Source of the DNA: an uncultured bacterium
GTDB lineage: Bacteria; Bacillota; Bacilli; Lactobacillales; Lactobacillaceae
Length of the DNA stretch: 29,223 nt
Assembly (NCBI GenBank): GCA_905214235.1
Contig: CAJMLF010000023.1
Coordinates: 1-29,223, forward strand
Direction of reading: 5' to 3'
Position numbers and translations under genes: made by a program. Of this stretch, positions 1 through 7,616 are shown one piece after another; the stretch's first letter is position 1, and each line of letters starts with the position of its first letter. The notes beneath the pieces are model-generated. The model ran no database searches. It saw only the letters and a list, made by a program, of their open reading frames with translations, and was not told the origin of the DNA.

Positions 1-55
1 GTTTTTGCATTTACCACCAATTAGGTGGCTAACTTCATTCTATAATCCACCAAAA

Positions 56-85
56 ACGACCAGAACGATTTCTGGCCGTTTTTTT
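56..85. terminator. Bidirectional intrinsic terminator at left edge
   Basis: A 10-bp stem (56-65 with 70-79) has a short loop and is followed by six T residues at 80-85. Read on the minus strand the one mismatch becomes a G-U wobble and a U-tract also follows, so it could end transcription from either side. The gene it serves on the left lies outside the window. A second small hairpin (CCACC 14-18 with GGTGG 24-28) sits beside it. Confidence 0.7.
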
Positions 86-446
86 GTAGGAGTGAAGTGA
101 GTCACTGTGATTTTTAAATAGTGAATAAAGACCAGAATAAATATTTTTTCAAAAAATTTTTTAAAAGCAAATCCGGACAATCATAGAATATTTTAGCCAA
201 ACGATAGGGAAGAATACAAAGGCAATGTTACGGTAAAATCGGTATATTATTTTTTATATCCGGGTAATTTTAGGAAAAAAGCGGAACTTTGCCATCATTC
301 TCCCTAAAGAAGTGTGATTTATAAATAGTGAACTTGATGTAAATATAAGACATTTCTGTTCGTATTTTGCCATAGTAGGTAGTGAAAAGTAAGTCGACAT
401 GTGATAAAGTATTCACTGACATTGAAAGGGAGAGAAGGATGTAAAA
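86..446. promoter_or_regulatory. AT-rich leader upstream of the symporter, with a 20-bp direct repeat
   Basis: This 361-base stretch has no credible gene; a short minus-strand open frame at 270-488 overlaps the symporter start and has a random-looking translation. It holds two copies of a 20-bp direct repeat differing at one base (106-125 and 313-332). The second copy has the 10-bp palindrome ATTTATAAAT at its centre. A weak TGT-GATAAA extended -10-like box lies at 400-408. The region most likely carries promoter and operator sites for the symporter gene; the regulator is unknown. Confidence 0.45.
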
Positions 447-1733
447 GTGAAACATTATCGATTCGGCCGTCTTAGTATGGGATGGCAAATTATGATTGGT
501 TTAGTTTTGGGGATTATCTGTGGAGTGATTTTCTACCAGAACAATAGTGCCATCACCGTGATGCAAAGTCTGGGGACAATCTTTATCCGCCTGATCCAAA
601 TGATCGTTATGCCGATTGTTGTCTCCTGCTTAACCGTTGGGATTGCTAACATTGGTGATATCAAGAAGCTGGGGCGGATTGGGGCCAAGACCTTGATCTA
701 CTTTGAAATCTTGACGACGATTGCCCTGCTTCTTGGTATCGGGATGGCCAACTTGACCCACCCGGGGACCTTTATCAACATTCATGACCTTCACGCAACG
801 GACATCTCGCAATACATGTCAACCGCCAAGCACGCGGCTCACGACAGCGGGTTCTGGCCACTGATCCTGTCGATTATTCCTACGAACATCTTCAAGTCGA
901 TGTCCGATGGTGACATGATGCCGGTGATCTTATTCTCCGTCCTGTTTGGGCTGGGAATTGCTGCCGTTGGTGAAAAGGCGAAGATCTTGATTGACGTCTT
1001 AAACGGTGTGTCTGAGGTAATGTTCAAGGTCACAAACTGGGTTATGAAGTTCGCCCCAATCGGTGTCTTCGGCCTGATTGGAATGACCATCGCGGAAATG
1101 GGGCTGGACGCGCTGCTTCCGCTTGGCTACTTTATCCTGATCGCTTACGTCACGATGCTGATTTTTATCATTGTTATCCTCGGCATTACCGCCCACATCT
1201 TCCACCTGCGTTACTGGAAGACAATGCGGGTTATCTGGGATGAAATCGTGTTGGCATTTACGACCGCTAGTTCAGAGGTTACCCTGCCACGGCTGATGAA
1301 GAAGACCCAAGAGATGGGGGTTGAAAAGGGGATTACTTCCTTTGTTATCCCAACTGGCTACACCTTCAACCTTGATGGTTCTGCCATCTACCAGTCCCTG
1401 GCAGCTATCTTCTTGGCCCAGGCTTATGGCCTGCACCTGTCCCTTGCCCACCAGATCACCCTGCTGATTGTGTTAATGATTACCAGTAAGGGGATGGCGG
1501 GTGTGCCGGGAGCATCCTTCGTTGTCCTGCTTGCCAGTGTTTCGACCATTGGGGTACCGATGGCGGGCCTGACCTTTATCGCCGGGATTGACCGGTTCGT
1601 CGACATGGGCCGGACGGCCGTTAACGTTGTCGGTAACTCAATCGCGACCCTGGTTATCGGTGAATCGGAGAAATCATTAGACCGTGACCAGTACAACAAG
1701 TTTATTGATAACTACGGAAAAAATAAGCAATAA
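447..1733 (+). CDS. Dicarboxylate/amino acid:cation symporter (DAACS family)
   Basis: This is a 428-aa integral membrane transporter that should import acidic amino acids or C4-dicarboxylates using a cation gradient. The family hallmarks are all visible. The HP1 serine motif is TTASSEVTLP (272-281), similar to the SSSES form of DctA. TM7 has NLDGS (308-312), HP2 has SKGMAGVPG (347-355), and TM8 has DRFVDMGRTAVNVVGN (382-397). D386 and R389 match the positions that hold the substrate amino and side-chain carboxyl groups in the archaeal aspartate transporter, which favours glutamate or aspartate. The position equivalent to a sodium-ligand Asp is Asn397, which may change ion coupling. The start is GTG at 447, 8 nt after an AGAGAAGG ribosome binding site; the nearby ATG at 440 runs straight into a stop. 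The gene is monocistronic, ending at a strong terminator. The exact substrate cannot be read from sequence. Confidence 0.9.
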   Translation: MKHYRFGRLSMGWQIMIGLVLGIICGVIFYQNNSAITVMQSLGTIFIRLIQMIVMPIVVSCLTVGIANIGDIKKLGRIGAKTLIYFEILTTIALLLGIGMANLTHPGTFINIHDLHATDISQYMSTAKHAAHDSGFWPLILSIIPTNIFKSMSDGDMMPVILFSVLFGLGIAAVGEKAKILIDVLNGVSEVMFKVTNWVMKFAPIGVFGLIGMTIAEMGLDALLPLGYFILIAYVTMLIFIIVILGITAHIFHLRYWKTMRVIWDEIVLAFTTASSEVTLPRLMKKTQEMGVEKGITSFVIPTGYTFNLDGSAIYQSLAAIFLAQAYGLHLSLAHQITLLIVLMITSKGMAGVPGASFVVLLASVSTIGVPMAGLTFIAGIDRFVDMGRTAVNVVGNSIATLVIGESEKSLDRDQYNKFIDNYGKNKQ

Positions 1734-1747
1734 TTGTTAATAAAAAA

Positions 1748-1779
1748 GCCGGGACGGAAATTACTTCGTCCCGGTTTTT
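1748..1779 (+). terminator. Intrinsic terminator after the symporter gene
   Basis: A perfect 8-bp GC-rich stem (CCGGGACG at 1749-1756 with its complement at 1767-1774) is followed by a T-tract. An A-run before the stem lets it also work for the converging regulator gene on the minus strand. Confidence 0.85.
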
Positions 1780-1787
1780 ATGTGCCT

Positions 1788-2258
1788 TCATTCATTTAAT
1801 TCATCATCATTGTCTTCTTCGTTTGCCAGGTGAATTCCCCGGTGGTTGACGCTAGTGCTAAAGACAATCTGGGTACTAGTTTTTCCAAAGCGCTGTTGGA
1901 TGGTGTTGATGAAATCGTCCAAGTTAGTGGTTGAGGGAAAGACAACCTCCATGATTTCGGAATAATCGCCCGTTACGCAGTTGCATTCGACAACGTTGGG
2001 CACGCTTTGCACGAAGGGGTAGAACTCCTTCTTTTGCCGTGGTTCCAGCTGGACCTGGATAAAGGCCCGGACGTGGAAACCAATCTTTTCCATGTTGATG
2101 GAAGAGTGGTAACCGTTGATCACTCCCGCCTTTTCCAGCTTGGTAATACGGGCAGCGATTGCGGGCGAGGAAATGAAACACTTCTTAGAGAGTTCCTTCA
2201 ATGACACCCGGGCGTTCTCTTGCAATGAGTTAATAATTTTGCGGTCGATTTTATCCAT
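1788..2258 (-). CDS. Lrp/AsnC family transcriptional regulator
   Basis: This 156-aa protein has the two-part Lrp/AsnC structure. The N-terminal winged HTH (about residues 1-60) begins MDKIDRKIINSLQENARVS and has the recognition region SSPAIAARITKLEKAGVI. The C-terminal RAM/ligand-binding domain (about 65-140) contains the GDYSEIMEV segment. Family members form dimers to octamers and sense amino acids. Start ATG 2258 is followed by a canonical family N-terminus; the ribosome binding site is modest (GAGG/GGGA 5-14 nt upstream). The gene faces the DAACS symporter convergently and the UspA gene divergently. A perfect 18-bp palindrome 32 bp upstream of its start is a candidate autoregulatory operator. 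Its target could be the symporter, but that is only inferred from proximity. The acidic tail (EEDNDDELNE) is unremarkable. Confidence 0.9.
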   Translation of the reverse strand: MDKIDRKIINSLQENARVSLKELSKKCFISSPAIAARITKLEKAGVINGYHSSINMEKIGFHVRAFIQVQLEPRQKKEFYPFVQSVPNVVECNCVTGDYSEIMEVVFPSTTNLDDFINTIQQRFGKTSTQIVFSTSVNHRGIHLANEEDNDDELNE

Positions 2259-2289
2259 AAAGTTCCCAGCCTCATTTCTCCATGATTAA

Positions 2290-2307
2290 AATAATAATGT
2301 TATTATT
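2290..2307. promoter_or_regulatory. 18-bp perfect palindrome, candidate Lrp/AsnC operator
   Basis: AATAATAA at 2290-2297 and TTATTATT at 2300-2307 form an exact inverted repeat with a 2-nt centre. It lies 32 bp upstream of the AsnC-type regulator start and 157 bp upstream of the divergent usp gene. The AT-rich symmetric pattern suits Lrp-family binding, but no binding is shown by sequence alone. Confidence 0.5.
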
Positions 2308-2395
2308 CTCATATTAGCTTAATGTATTGATTGAATTGTAGGTGATTTAGCCGTGAATGTCAATTGTGAAAAAATACGCTAGATCGCGTGAATCC

Positions 2396-2425
2396 TTACT
2401 TATCCTGGTAATTTAATGGTACAAT
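2396..2425 (+). promoter_or_regulatory. Promoter of the usp gene (extended -10)
   Basis: A -10 box TACAAT (2420-2425) is preceded by TG at 2417-2418, giving an extended -10. A weak -35 TTACTT lies at 2396-2401 with an 18-bp spacer. Transcription would start about 30 nt before the usp start codon. Confidence 0.65.
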
Positions 2426-2464
2426 AGTTACATAGGAAAAAAGCTGCATTGGAGGCTTAGAGAT

Positions 2465-2926
2465 ATGGATCAAGAATACCAAAATATCTTAGTACCAGTC
2501 GATGGTTCTAAGGAAGCAGAATTAGCACTGGAACGGGCAATCTTTGTTGCTAAGCGTAACGGTGCCCACGTTGATGTATTGAACGTTATTGACACCCGGG
2601 CAATGGCATACAACTTTGCCGGGATGTCTGATGGCAGTATCGCTTACCAATTGGTTGATAAGTCAAAAGAATACCTGACCAAGCTGTTAAAGGAAGCAAA
2701 GGAAAAGAACGAATTTGACAACATGGATATCCACATTCGTCTGGGTAACCCGAAGACAATCATTTCCTTTGACTTCATTCATGACCACCACAACGACATG
2801 ATCATGATTGGGGCTAGTGGCCTTTCACGGATGCAACGAGCAGTGATGGGATCCGTTACCTCCTATGTAAAGCGGAACGCCCCTGTGGACGTCCTGGTTG
2901 TCCGGACGGCCGTTGATAAAGCTTAA
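2465..2926 (+). CDS. UspA-type universal stress protein, ATP-binding class
   Basis: This 153-aa cytosolic protein is a single Usp domain. It starts with the typical strand ILVPVDGSKEAELALERAI (9-26) and ends with the nucleotide-binding loop GASGLSRMQRAVMGS (116-130). The spacing G-2x-G-9x-G-S is the signature of ATP-binding Usp proteins (MJ0577 class). Usp proteins support survival under starvation and acid or oxidative stress; the partner of this one is unknown. Start ATG 2465 follows GGAGG (2451-2455). It is monocistronic, between an extended -10 promoter and a terminator. Confidence 0.92.
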   Translation: MDQEYQNILVPVDGSKEAELALERAIFVAKRNGAHVDVLNVIDTRAMAYNFAGMSDGSIAYQLVDKSKEYLTKLLKEAKEKNEFDNMDIHIRLGNPKTIISFDFIHDHHNDMIMIGASGLSRMQRAVMGSVTSYVKRNAPVDVLVVRTAVDKA

Positions 2927-2941
2927 TATAAGCAATCTAAA

Positions 2942-2984
2942 ACGGGTTCTTGCGTCACCAACTTTGGCGCGGGAACCTGTTTTT
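2942..2984 (+). terminator. Intrinsic terminator after usp
   Basis: A 13-bp stem with wobble pairs (2942-2954 with 2968-2980) ends in a T-run. A second, looser terminator-like hairpin follows (GGGCAA 2991-2996 with TTGCCC 3027-3032, then six T residues), so read-through into the transposon-derived gene is limited. Confidence 0.7.
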
Positions 2985-3154
2985 GAAAACGGGCAAGGAA
3001 CCACGTTCTTTTAAGGATGTGATGAATTGCCCATTTTTTAAATCTTTTAATCGAACACATGTTTTAGGATATGATATAATGTACTTACCAGAGAGTGGTG
3101 TTCAGGTATTAATTAGCTTTGTTGACTGGCCAATGATGAAAGATTGTGGTGAAA

Positions 3155-4318
3155 ATGGCGCAAGTTATAAAGGGGATTAAACTTCGTCTATATCCCAATG
3201 CCCAGCAAAGGGAACAATTGTGGCAGATGTTTGGTAATGATCGCTTCGTTTGGAACCAAATGTTGGCGATGGCCAAGGAACGGTATCAAAATAATCCCGG
3301 TAGTCACTTCGTCAATGAATACGGAATGAATTATCTACTGAAGAGACTCAAGCAAGAATACCCATTTCTTAGGGCGAGTGACTCAACTAGTTTTCTAGTG
3401 GTTAATCACAACCTCGCCCAAGCCTTTAAGATGTTATTTAAACGCCAAGGTGGTTACCCACGTTTTAAATCGCGTCGCGCTATTCGGCAAGCTTATACGG
3501 GGCGGTCAGTTTGTCGAGTGCTTGCTAAACGGCGGGTCAAGTTGCCTAAGCTGGGCAGTATTCGGACTAGTAAAACAACATTGTTAGCTAATAGCAAGAT
3601 TAAGTGCTATACGGTTTGCCTTGAGCCAACTGGCCACTACTATCTGTCATTACAAGTGGCGATTGAAGCTCCCGAACACTTAAGGAGGACGAGAAAAGTA
3701 GTCGGTATCGACGTTGGAGTCGCTAGTCTAGCCATTAGTTCTGATGGGATTAAGTACGGAAACTTTAATGCTAAATGGGCGGAAAAGCAAGCAACCAGGT
3801 GGCAAAGTAAGTATGCCAAACGGAAACATCAGGCGACAGCTGCTGTCTGTCAATGGAACCATAATCACAAAACCTTCAAGAAAGAACTGGGTGATTACCA
3901 AAACTGGCAACGAGCACAGCAACAAAAGGCCCGGTATCAGGCTAAGATAGCGAACCAGCGTAAAGATTACTTGCATAAGCTAACAACGACTTTAGTTAAG
4001 CAATACGACGTAATCGTCATTGAAGATTTGAAAGCCAAAAACCTTCAGAAAAATCATTGCCTAGCTAAAGCGATTGCGAATGCCAGTTGGTATCAGTTCC
4101 GGACCATGTTGGCATATAAATGTGCCTGGTATGGTAAGAAATTAGTAACTGTTAAACCGAACTATACCAGTCAAATTTGTAGCCACTGTGGTTACCATAG
4201 CGGACCAAAGCCGTTACAAATTCGTGAATGGACTTGCCAAAACTGTGGTGCCCATCACGACCGCGATATTAATGCGGCAGTTAATATCTTGCATCAAGGA
4301 TTAAAAGCTATTGGCTAG
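3155..4318 (+). CDS. tnpB: RNA-guided nuclease TnpB (OrfB) of IS200/IS605 family
   Basis: TnpB uses a right-end RNA to cut DNA beside a short transposon-associated motif. The protein is about 387 aa, the usual size, and looks intact. Using numbering from the in-frame GTG at 3146, the RuvC residues are present: D189 in VGIDVGVAS, E293 in VIEDLKAKN, and the Asp in HHDRDINAA (371-378). A zinc finger (C345-x2-C348 and C364-x2-C367) lies between the last two. The N-terminal QVIKGIKLRLYPN motif is typical. ATG 3155 is chosen because family proteins begin at this point, but GTG 3146 or 3149 are possible and no start has a good ribosome binding site. A TATAAT box at 3075-3080 could be its promoter. 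The stop codon lies inside a perfect hairpin of the right-end RNA. Confidence 0.92.
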   Translation: MAQVIKGIKLRLYPNAQQREQLWQMFGNDRFVWNQMLAMAKERYQNNPGSHFVNEYGMNYLLKRLKQEYPFLRASDSTSFLVVNHNLAQAFKMLFKRQGGYPRFKSRRAIRQAYTGRSVCRVLAKRRVKLPKLGSIRTSKTTLLANSKIKCYTVCLEPTGHYYLSLQVAIEAPEHLRRTRKVVGIDVGVASLAISSDGIKYGNFNAKWAEKQATRWQSKYAKRKHQATAAVCQWNHNHKTFKKELGDYQNWQRAQQQKARYQAKIANQRKDYLHKLTTTLVKQYDVIVIEDLKAKNLQKNHCLAKAIANASWYQFRTMLAYKCAWYGKKLVTVKPNYTSQICSHCGYHSGPKPLQIREWTCQNCGAHHDRDINAAVNILHQGLKAIG

Positions 4319-4436
4319 GGACTAGCCATGGTAAAAGAGTGGAGTTCTGTAAGTTAGGTATCCTGAATACAGGCGTAACATCCTAAATACTACTCCGTGT
4401 TCCCAGAAGCGCGGTCATTAATGGCCGAGTAGTTCA
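4313..4436 (+). ncRNA. Candidate omega-RNA scaffold at the tnpB right end
   Basis: The segment has several nested helices. A perfect 6-bp hairpin over the tnpB stop (GGCTAG 4313-4318 with CTAGCC 4322-4327) comes first. A branched helix follows: GGAGT (4341-4345) with ACTCC (4392-4396), enclosing TAGG/CCTA (4355-4358 with 4382-4385), which encloses the tetraloop hairpin CCTG-AATA-CAGG (4362-4373). A terminal hairpin lies at 4412-4427. In known TnpB systems the guide RNA spans the 3' end of tnpB and the right end, and the guide is the sequence just outside the element. Here that would begin near 4437. Boundaries are inferred. Confidence 0.6.
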
Positions 4437-4443
4437 CGTGTTT

Positions 4444-4449
4444 TATGAT
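4444..4449 (+). promoter_or_regulatory. Possible -10 box of the serine hydrolase gene
   Basis: TATGAT lies about 50 bp upstream of the hydrolase start, just outside the proposed transposon right end. No convincing -35 is seen; one would lie inside the element. Confidence 0.35.
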
Positions 4450-4496
4450 AAAATAAGAGGCTCAAGAAAGATTACCGATTGATGGGAAATGAGATT

Positions 4497-5552
4497 ATGA
4501 CCAAACACGGGCTGAGAACCCTCTTTTTAGTCTTATGCATTAGCGTAGGGTGTTTTTTGCAGCCGACAATGGCCCAGGCCCAGATGGCAACCCCAGCACA
4601 AAGGGCAGCGGTGCAACGACTTCTTAGGAGAAAACACGTCAATGGCCTGGCCCTCATAAATGGCCCCGGCGACCGTCCGGAAGTGGTTAGTAACCAGGTA
4701 ACAAAGGATTCCCGCCAGGTGGTCCGGGCAAATCGCCTGATTCTAATTGCCTCCTTTCAGAAGTTGATGACAGGAGTGGCGATTAACCAATTAGTCCTTT
4801 CCGGGAAATTAACGCTGAGCACGCCGCTAAGCGCTTTTTACCCGCGGGTGGCCAATGGCTCACAGATTACAATAGAACGGCTGATGATGCACACCAGCGG
4901 CTTCCGCAACGTTTCTAGTAAGCTAGCGGCACCGTTAAAAGACGAAGGGGCCCAGCGCCGGTATACGTTAAAGCATTACCGGTCGACAGGGAAGTTTAGC
5001 TGGTGCTACTCCGACGTGGACTTTAGCTTTTTAGCAGCCATTATTTACCGAACGACCCGGCACTCGTACCAGGACTACCTGGCGGACCAGGTTTTAGGGC
5101 CCCGGGGAGTACGGGTGAAGTTCGCTAACCAGCTTAAGAATGGCCACCGGGTGACTCAGGTTATGGGAAGAAAGCAGGGGTGGTCAGCCTTACAAAGGCG
5201 CATGTCAACGGAGCTGGGGGCCGGTGATATCCTGTGTACCCCGGTAGCCTACTGGCACTTCTTGTACCGGGGTGTGCTTGATAACCCCACGATGCTGGCC
5301 CAGTTTACTAACCGGCAGGCAGCGGGGGAAACCTACTATGGTGGTGCCTACATCGAGGCCCCGTACCTCCACGCCAATGGTTACCTGAGCGGGTATTCAT
5401 GCACCTTTTACAGTAACTGGGAAAGCCGGCAGACGGTGATGCTCTTCGCTAATAACCTTTCCTACCATGAACTGCGGACGGTCAACAGTCAGCTGGTTCA
5501 TGCTTACTTTGGTGACCACCGGACAGAACAAAAGCAGATCAACGCCCAGTAA
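4497..5552 (+). CDS. Secreted beta-lactamase-fold serine hydrolase
   Basis: This protein of about 351 aa has an N-terminal signal peptide: basic n-region MTKHGLR, hydrophobic core LFLVLCISVGCFL, and a cleavage motif after AQA near residue 28. The mature part is a class C beta-lactamase/PBP-like serine hydrolase. The nucleophile motif is S86-F-Q-K89, followed by the conserved HTSGF (132-136). The second motif is Y171-S-D173, with Asp in place of the usual Asn, and the C-terminal strand GYLSGYSCTF stands at the KTG-like position. Such proteins act outside the cell on wall peptides or esters; the substrate is unknown. ATG 4497 is chosen because it gives a compact signal peptide, with a partial GGGA site upstream; in-frame ATG 4482 and TTG 4479 are alternatives. 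The gene is monocistronic and lies directly after the TnpB element. Confidence 0.8.
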   Translation: MTKHGLRTLFLVLCISVGCFLQPTMAQAQMATPAQRAAVQRLLRRKHVNGLALINGPGDRPEVVSNQVTKDSRQVVRANRLILIASFQKLMTGVAINQLVLSGKLTLSTPLSAFYPRVANGSQITIERLMMHTSGFRNVSSKLAAPLKDEGAQRRYTLKHYRSTGKFSWCYSDVDFSFLAAIIYRTTRHSYQDYLADQVLGPRGVRVKFANQLKNGHRVTQVMGRKQGWSALQRRMSTELGAGDILCTPVAYWHFLYRGVLDNPTMLAQFTNRQAAGETYYGGAYIEAPYLHANGYLSGYSCTFYSNWESRQTVMLFANNLSYHELRTVNSQLVHAYFGDHRTEQKQINAQ

Positions 5553-5566
5553 CGTTTCAAAATAAT

Positions 5567-5608
5567 AAGGGCCCGACTGGTGAGGAGTTCCTCACTAGCC
5601 GGGCCTTT
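5567..5608. terminator. Strong bidirectional terminator
   Basis: A long GC-rich stem of about 18 bp with one bulged base spans 5567-5608. It has A-rich sequence before it and T-rich sequence after it, and serves both the serine hydrolase (plus) and the sugar transporter (minus). Confidence 0.85.
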
Positions 5609-5623
5609 ATTAATTAAAATCGG

Positions 5624-7567
5624 TTAGTCTTTCTTCGTAACCTTCATAATGTTGTCCTTGTCGGTGACCTTGTCGCCAGCCTTGGCTAACATTTCGAAGT
5701 CGAAGTTTTCACTATTAGTGACGGTAACGATAACCGTGTCATCAAGTCCCGCCTTCTTAATAGTTGGGTCCCAGAATTCCATGAGTTCTTGACCCTTGTC
5801 GACGTGTTGACCCTTAGTGAAGTAGGTTACGAAACCAGTACCATGTAACTTCACAGTATCAACACCAATGTGAATCAGGAGGGCAATTCCGTTGTCGGAA
5901 ACCAACCCAACCGCGTGACGAGTCGAGAAGGTTGCCCGAACGGTACCAGCAAATGGTGCGTAAACCTTACCGTCAGCTGGCTTAATAGCAAACCCTTGAC
6001 CCATCTTGCCTTCAGCAAAGGCTGGGTCACTGACGTCCTTGAGGTTAACAACTTCACCAGCAACTGGAGCTGGGATGTTAGTAACACCAGCTTGTGGTTG
6101 TGGAGCAGCTTCTTCAGCAGCGGCGTTTTGGTCGTTGCCTTCTTCACCAAGGTGCTTACCCCAAGTTTGTTCCAACTTAGCCACGATCTTGGCGTGGGAC
6201 TTTTCATCCAACTTAACCTTGAGGGCGAAGATAATGATACCAACAACAATTAAGGCAATTGGAATTAAGAACATGTAAATCTTGAAGACGCTAACGCCGT
6301 GAGCAGTAACAGTAGCGGCAGTAGCACCACCGGTCATCCCGGCAGCAACGGTAGCGGCACCAACAACACCGTTGGCAACGGCACCACCGAACTTATCAAG
6401 CAGTGGCCGAATTGACAGGGTCAACGATTCGTCACGGTGACCAAGCTTCAATTGACCATATTCAACAGAGTCGGTAATCGTCATCAGAACAACCAGGAAG
6501 ATAATTGGTTGTGGGATGAAGAATAATTCGGCACCGAGCAGAACCAGTGCTAATGACTTGCCGGCAAAGGAGAAGATCAAGGCACCGATAACTTCAATGG
6601 TAGCAGCACCATAGAAGAGCTTGTGACGACCAACCTTACCTGAGAAGAGTGGGAAGGCGAAGACGGAGATAACCCCGACAACCGTGTTCAGACCACCCAG
6701 GATTGAGAAGGCCTTTGAGTTACCTAAAATGTAAGTGAAGTAGTAAAGTTCAAAACTGTTCAACAGGGTTTGACCAGTAGTGAAGAACAGGTAGGACATC
6801 GCAATTGCCAGCAATTGATCGTTCTTGATCAGGATGTGCAGGATATCCTTTAACTTAGTTTGTTCCTTGTTTTCACGAAGCAGTGACTTTTGTTCGTGGG
6901 TAAACATCCCCACACCGATCGCGGTGATTGCCGAAATAGCGGCAACGATGACGGCGAAGATGAACCAACCACGGTCATCACCGGTTCCACCGTTTTGGTT
7001 GATGGAGAAGAACAGAACCATTGGCATGATAACAAAACCGATGATCTGCCCACCGATGGTTGAACCAACCCGGGCGAAGGTAGCAATCTTGTCACGTTCG
7101 TGTGAATCGAATGACATGGCTGGAACCATGGACCAGAAACCAACATCATTGAAGGAATAGAAGACATCCATGATGATGTAGATGATAGCAAAGACAATCA
7201 GGTACATGATCGGGTTAGAAACGTTCAGACCGCCAAGTGGGGTGAACAGTGCAGCCAAGAGGACGGCAGAAATAACACCACCGCCAACAACCCATGGCTT
7301 GAACTTCCCCCATTTGGTGTTGGTCCGGTCAATGGCGTTACCAATCAGTGGGTCGATCAGTAATTCCACGATCCGGAGAATCATGATGATCATCGTAACG
7401 TATCCGACCATCCGGTTATCAAAGGACTTGTTACCGGACGTAAACAGGTGACCGGTAACGTACATCATAAAGTAAGTAGAAAGTAATGCAAAGAAGGCAT
7501 CATGCCCGAACGCACCGAGTGAGTATGCGAGGCGCGAACGAACTTTATGTGGCTCTTGCTTATCCAT
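5624..7567 (-). CDS. LacS-type GPH sugar transporter with C-terminal EIIA domain
   Basis: This 647-aa membrane protein combines a 12-helix GPH (glycoside-pentoside-hexuronide) cation symporter domain (about 1-475) with a cytosolic PTS EIIA(Glc)-like domain (about 515-647). An Ala/Gln/Pro-rich linker joins them. The EIIA phosphorylation motif LLIHIGVD has its His at residue 566, matching the regulatory His of streptococcal LacS, which is phosphorylated by HPr to tune uptake. Size and layout match LacS/RafP, so a galactoside such as lactose, melibiose or raffinose is the likely substrate. No glycosidase gene lies nearby to settle this. The longest open frame begins at 7645, but ATG 7567 follows AGGGGAG and the upstream part contains the promoter and cre site, so 7567 is the true start. 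The gene is single, ending at a shared terminator. Confidence 0.88.
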   Translation of the reverse strand: MDKQEPHKVRSRLAYSLGAFGHDAFFALLSTYFMMYVTGHLFTSGNKSFDNRMVGYVTMIIMILRIVELLIDPLIGNAIDRTNTKWGKFKPWVVGGGVISAVLLAALFTPLGGLNVSNPIMYLIVFAIIYIIMDVFYSFNDVGFWSMVPAMSFDSHERDKIATFARVGSTIGGQIIGFVIMPMVLFFSINQNGGTGDDRGWFIFAVIVAAISAITAIGVGMFTHEQKSLLRENKEQTKLKDILHILIKNDQLLAIAMSYLFFTTGQTLLNSFELYYFTYILGNSKAFSILGGLNTVVGVISVFAFPLFSGKVGRHKLFYGAATIEVIGALIFSFAGKSLALVLLGAELFFIPQPIIFLVVLMTITDSVEYGQLKLGHRDESLTLSIRPLLDKFGGAVANGVVGAATVAAGMTGGATAATVTAHGVSVFKIYMFLIPIALIVVGIIIFALKVKLDEKSHAKIVAKLEQTWGKHLGEEGNDQNAAAEEAAPQPQAGVTNIPAPVAGEVVNLKDVSDPAFAEGKMGQGFAIKPADGKVYAPFAGTVRATFSTRHAVGLVSDNGIALLIHIGVDTVKLHGTGFVTYFTKGQHVDKGQELMEFWDPTIKKAGLDDTVIVTVTNSENFDFEMLAKAGDKVTDKDNIMKVTKKD

Positions 7568-7616
7568 TATTGACTCCCCTTTTCTACGTAAAAATAAATA
7601 ATAGCTTACAGCCATT

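Larger units (their letters stand above)
2985..4436 (+). mobile_element. TnpB-only IS200/IS605-family element (IS1341-like)
   Basis: The element carries a full-length tnpB and a structured right end but no tnpA transposase. It therefore resembles IS1341-type elements that depend on a TnpA elsewhere, or domesticated tnpB genes. The right boundary is proposed at about 4436, after a subterminal hairpin (CGGTC...GGCCG, 4412-4427) and the sequence AGTAGTTCAC. This follows the usual arrangement in which a hairpin lies just inside the cleavage site. The left boundary is uncertain; it should fall between the usp terminator and the tnpB start. There are no terminal inverted repeats or target duplications, as expected for this family. 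Confidence 0.6.

Noticed and set aside
2950..3180. Open frame of 76 codons between usp and tnpB
   Set aside because: It starts inside the usp terminator, has no ribosome binding site and overlaps the tnpB start; the translation has no recognisable features.
5870..6278. Several overlapping open frames on both strands in the linker/EIIA part of the sugar transporter
   Set aside because: They overlap a clearly coding region with good domain matches; low-complexity linker codons keep other frames open.
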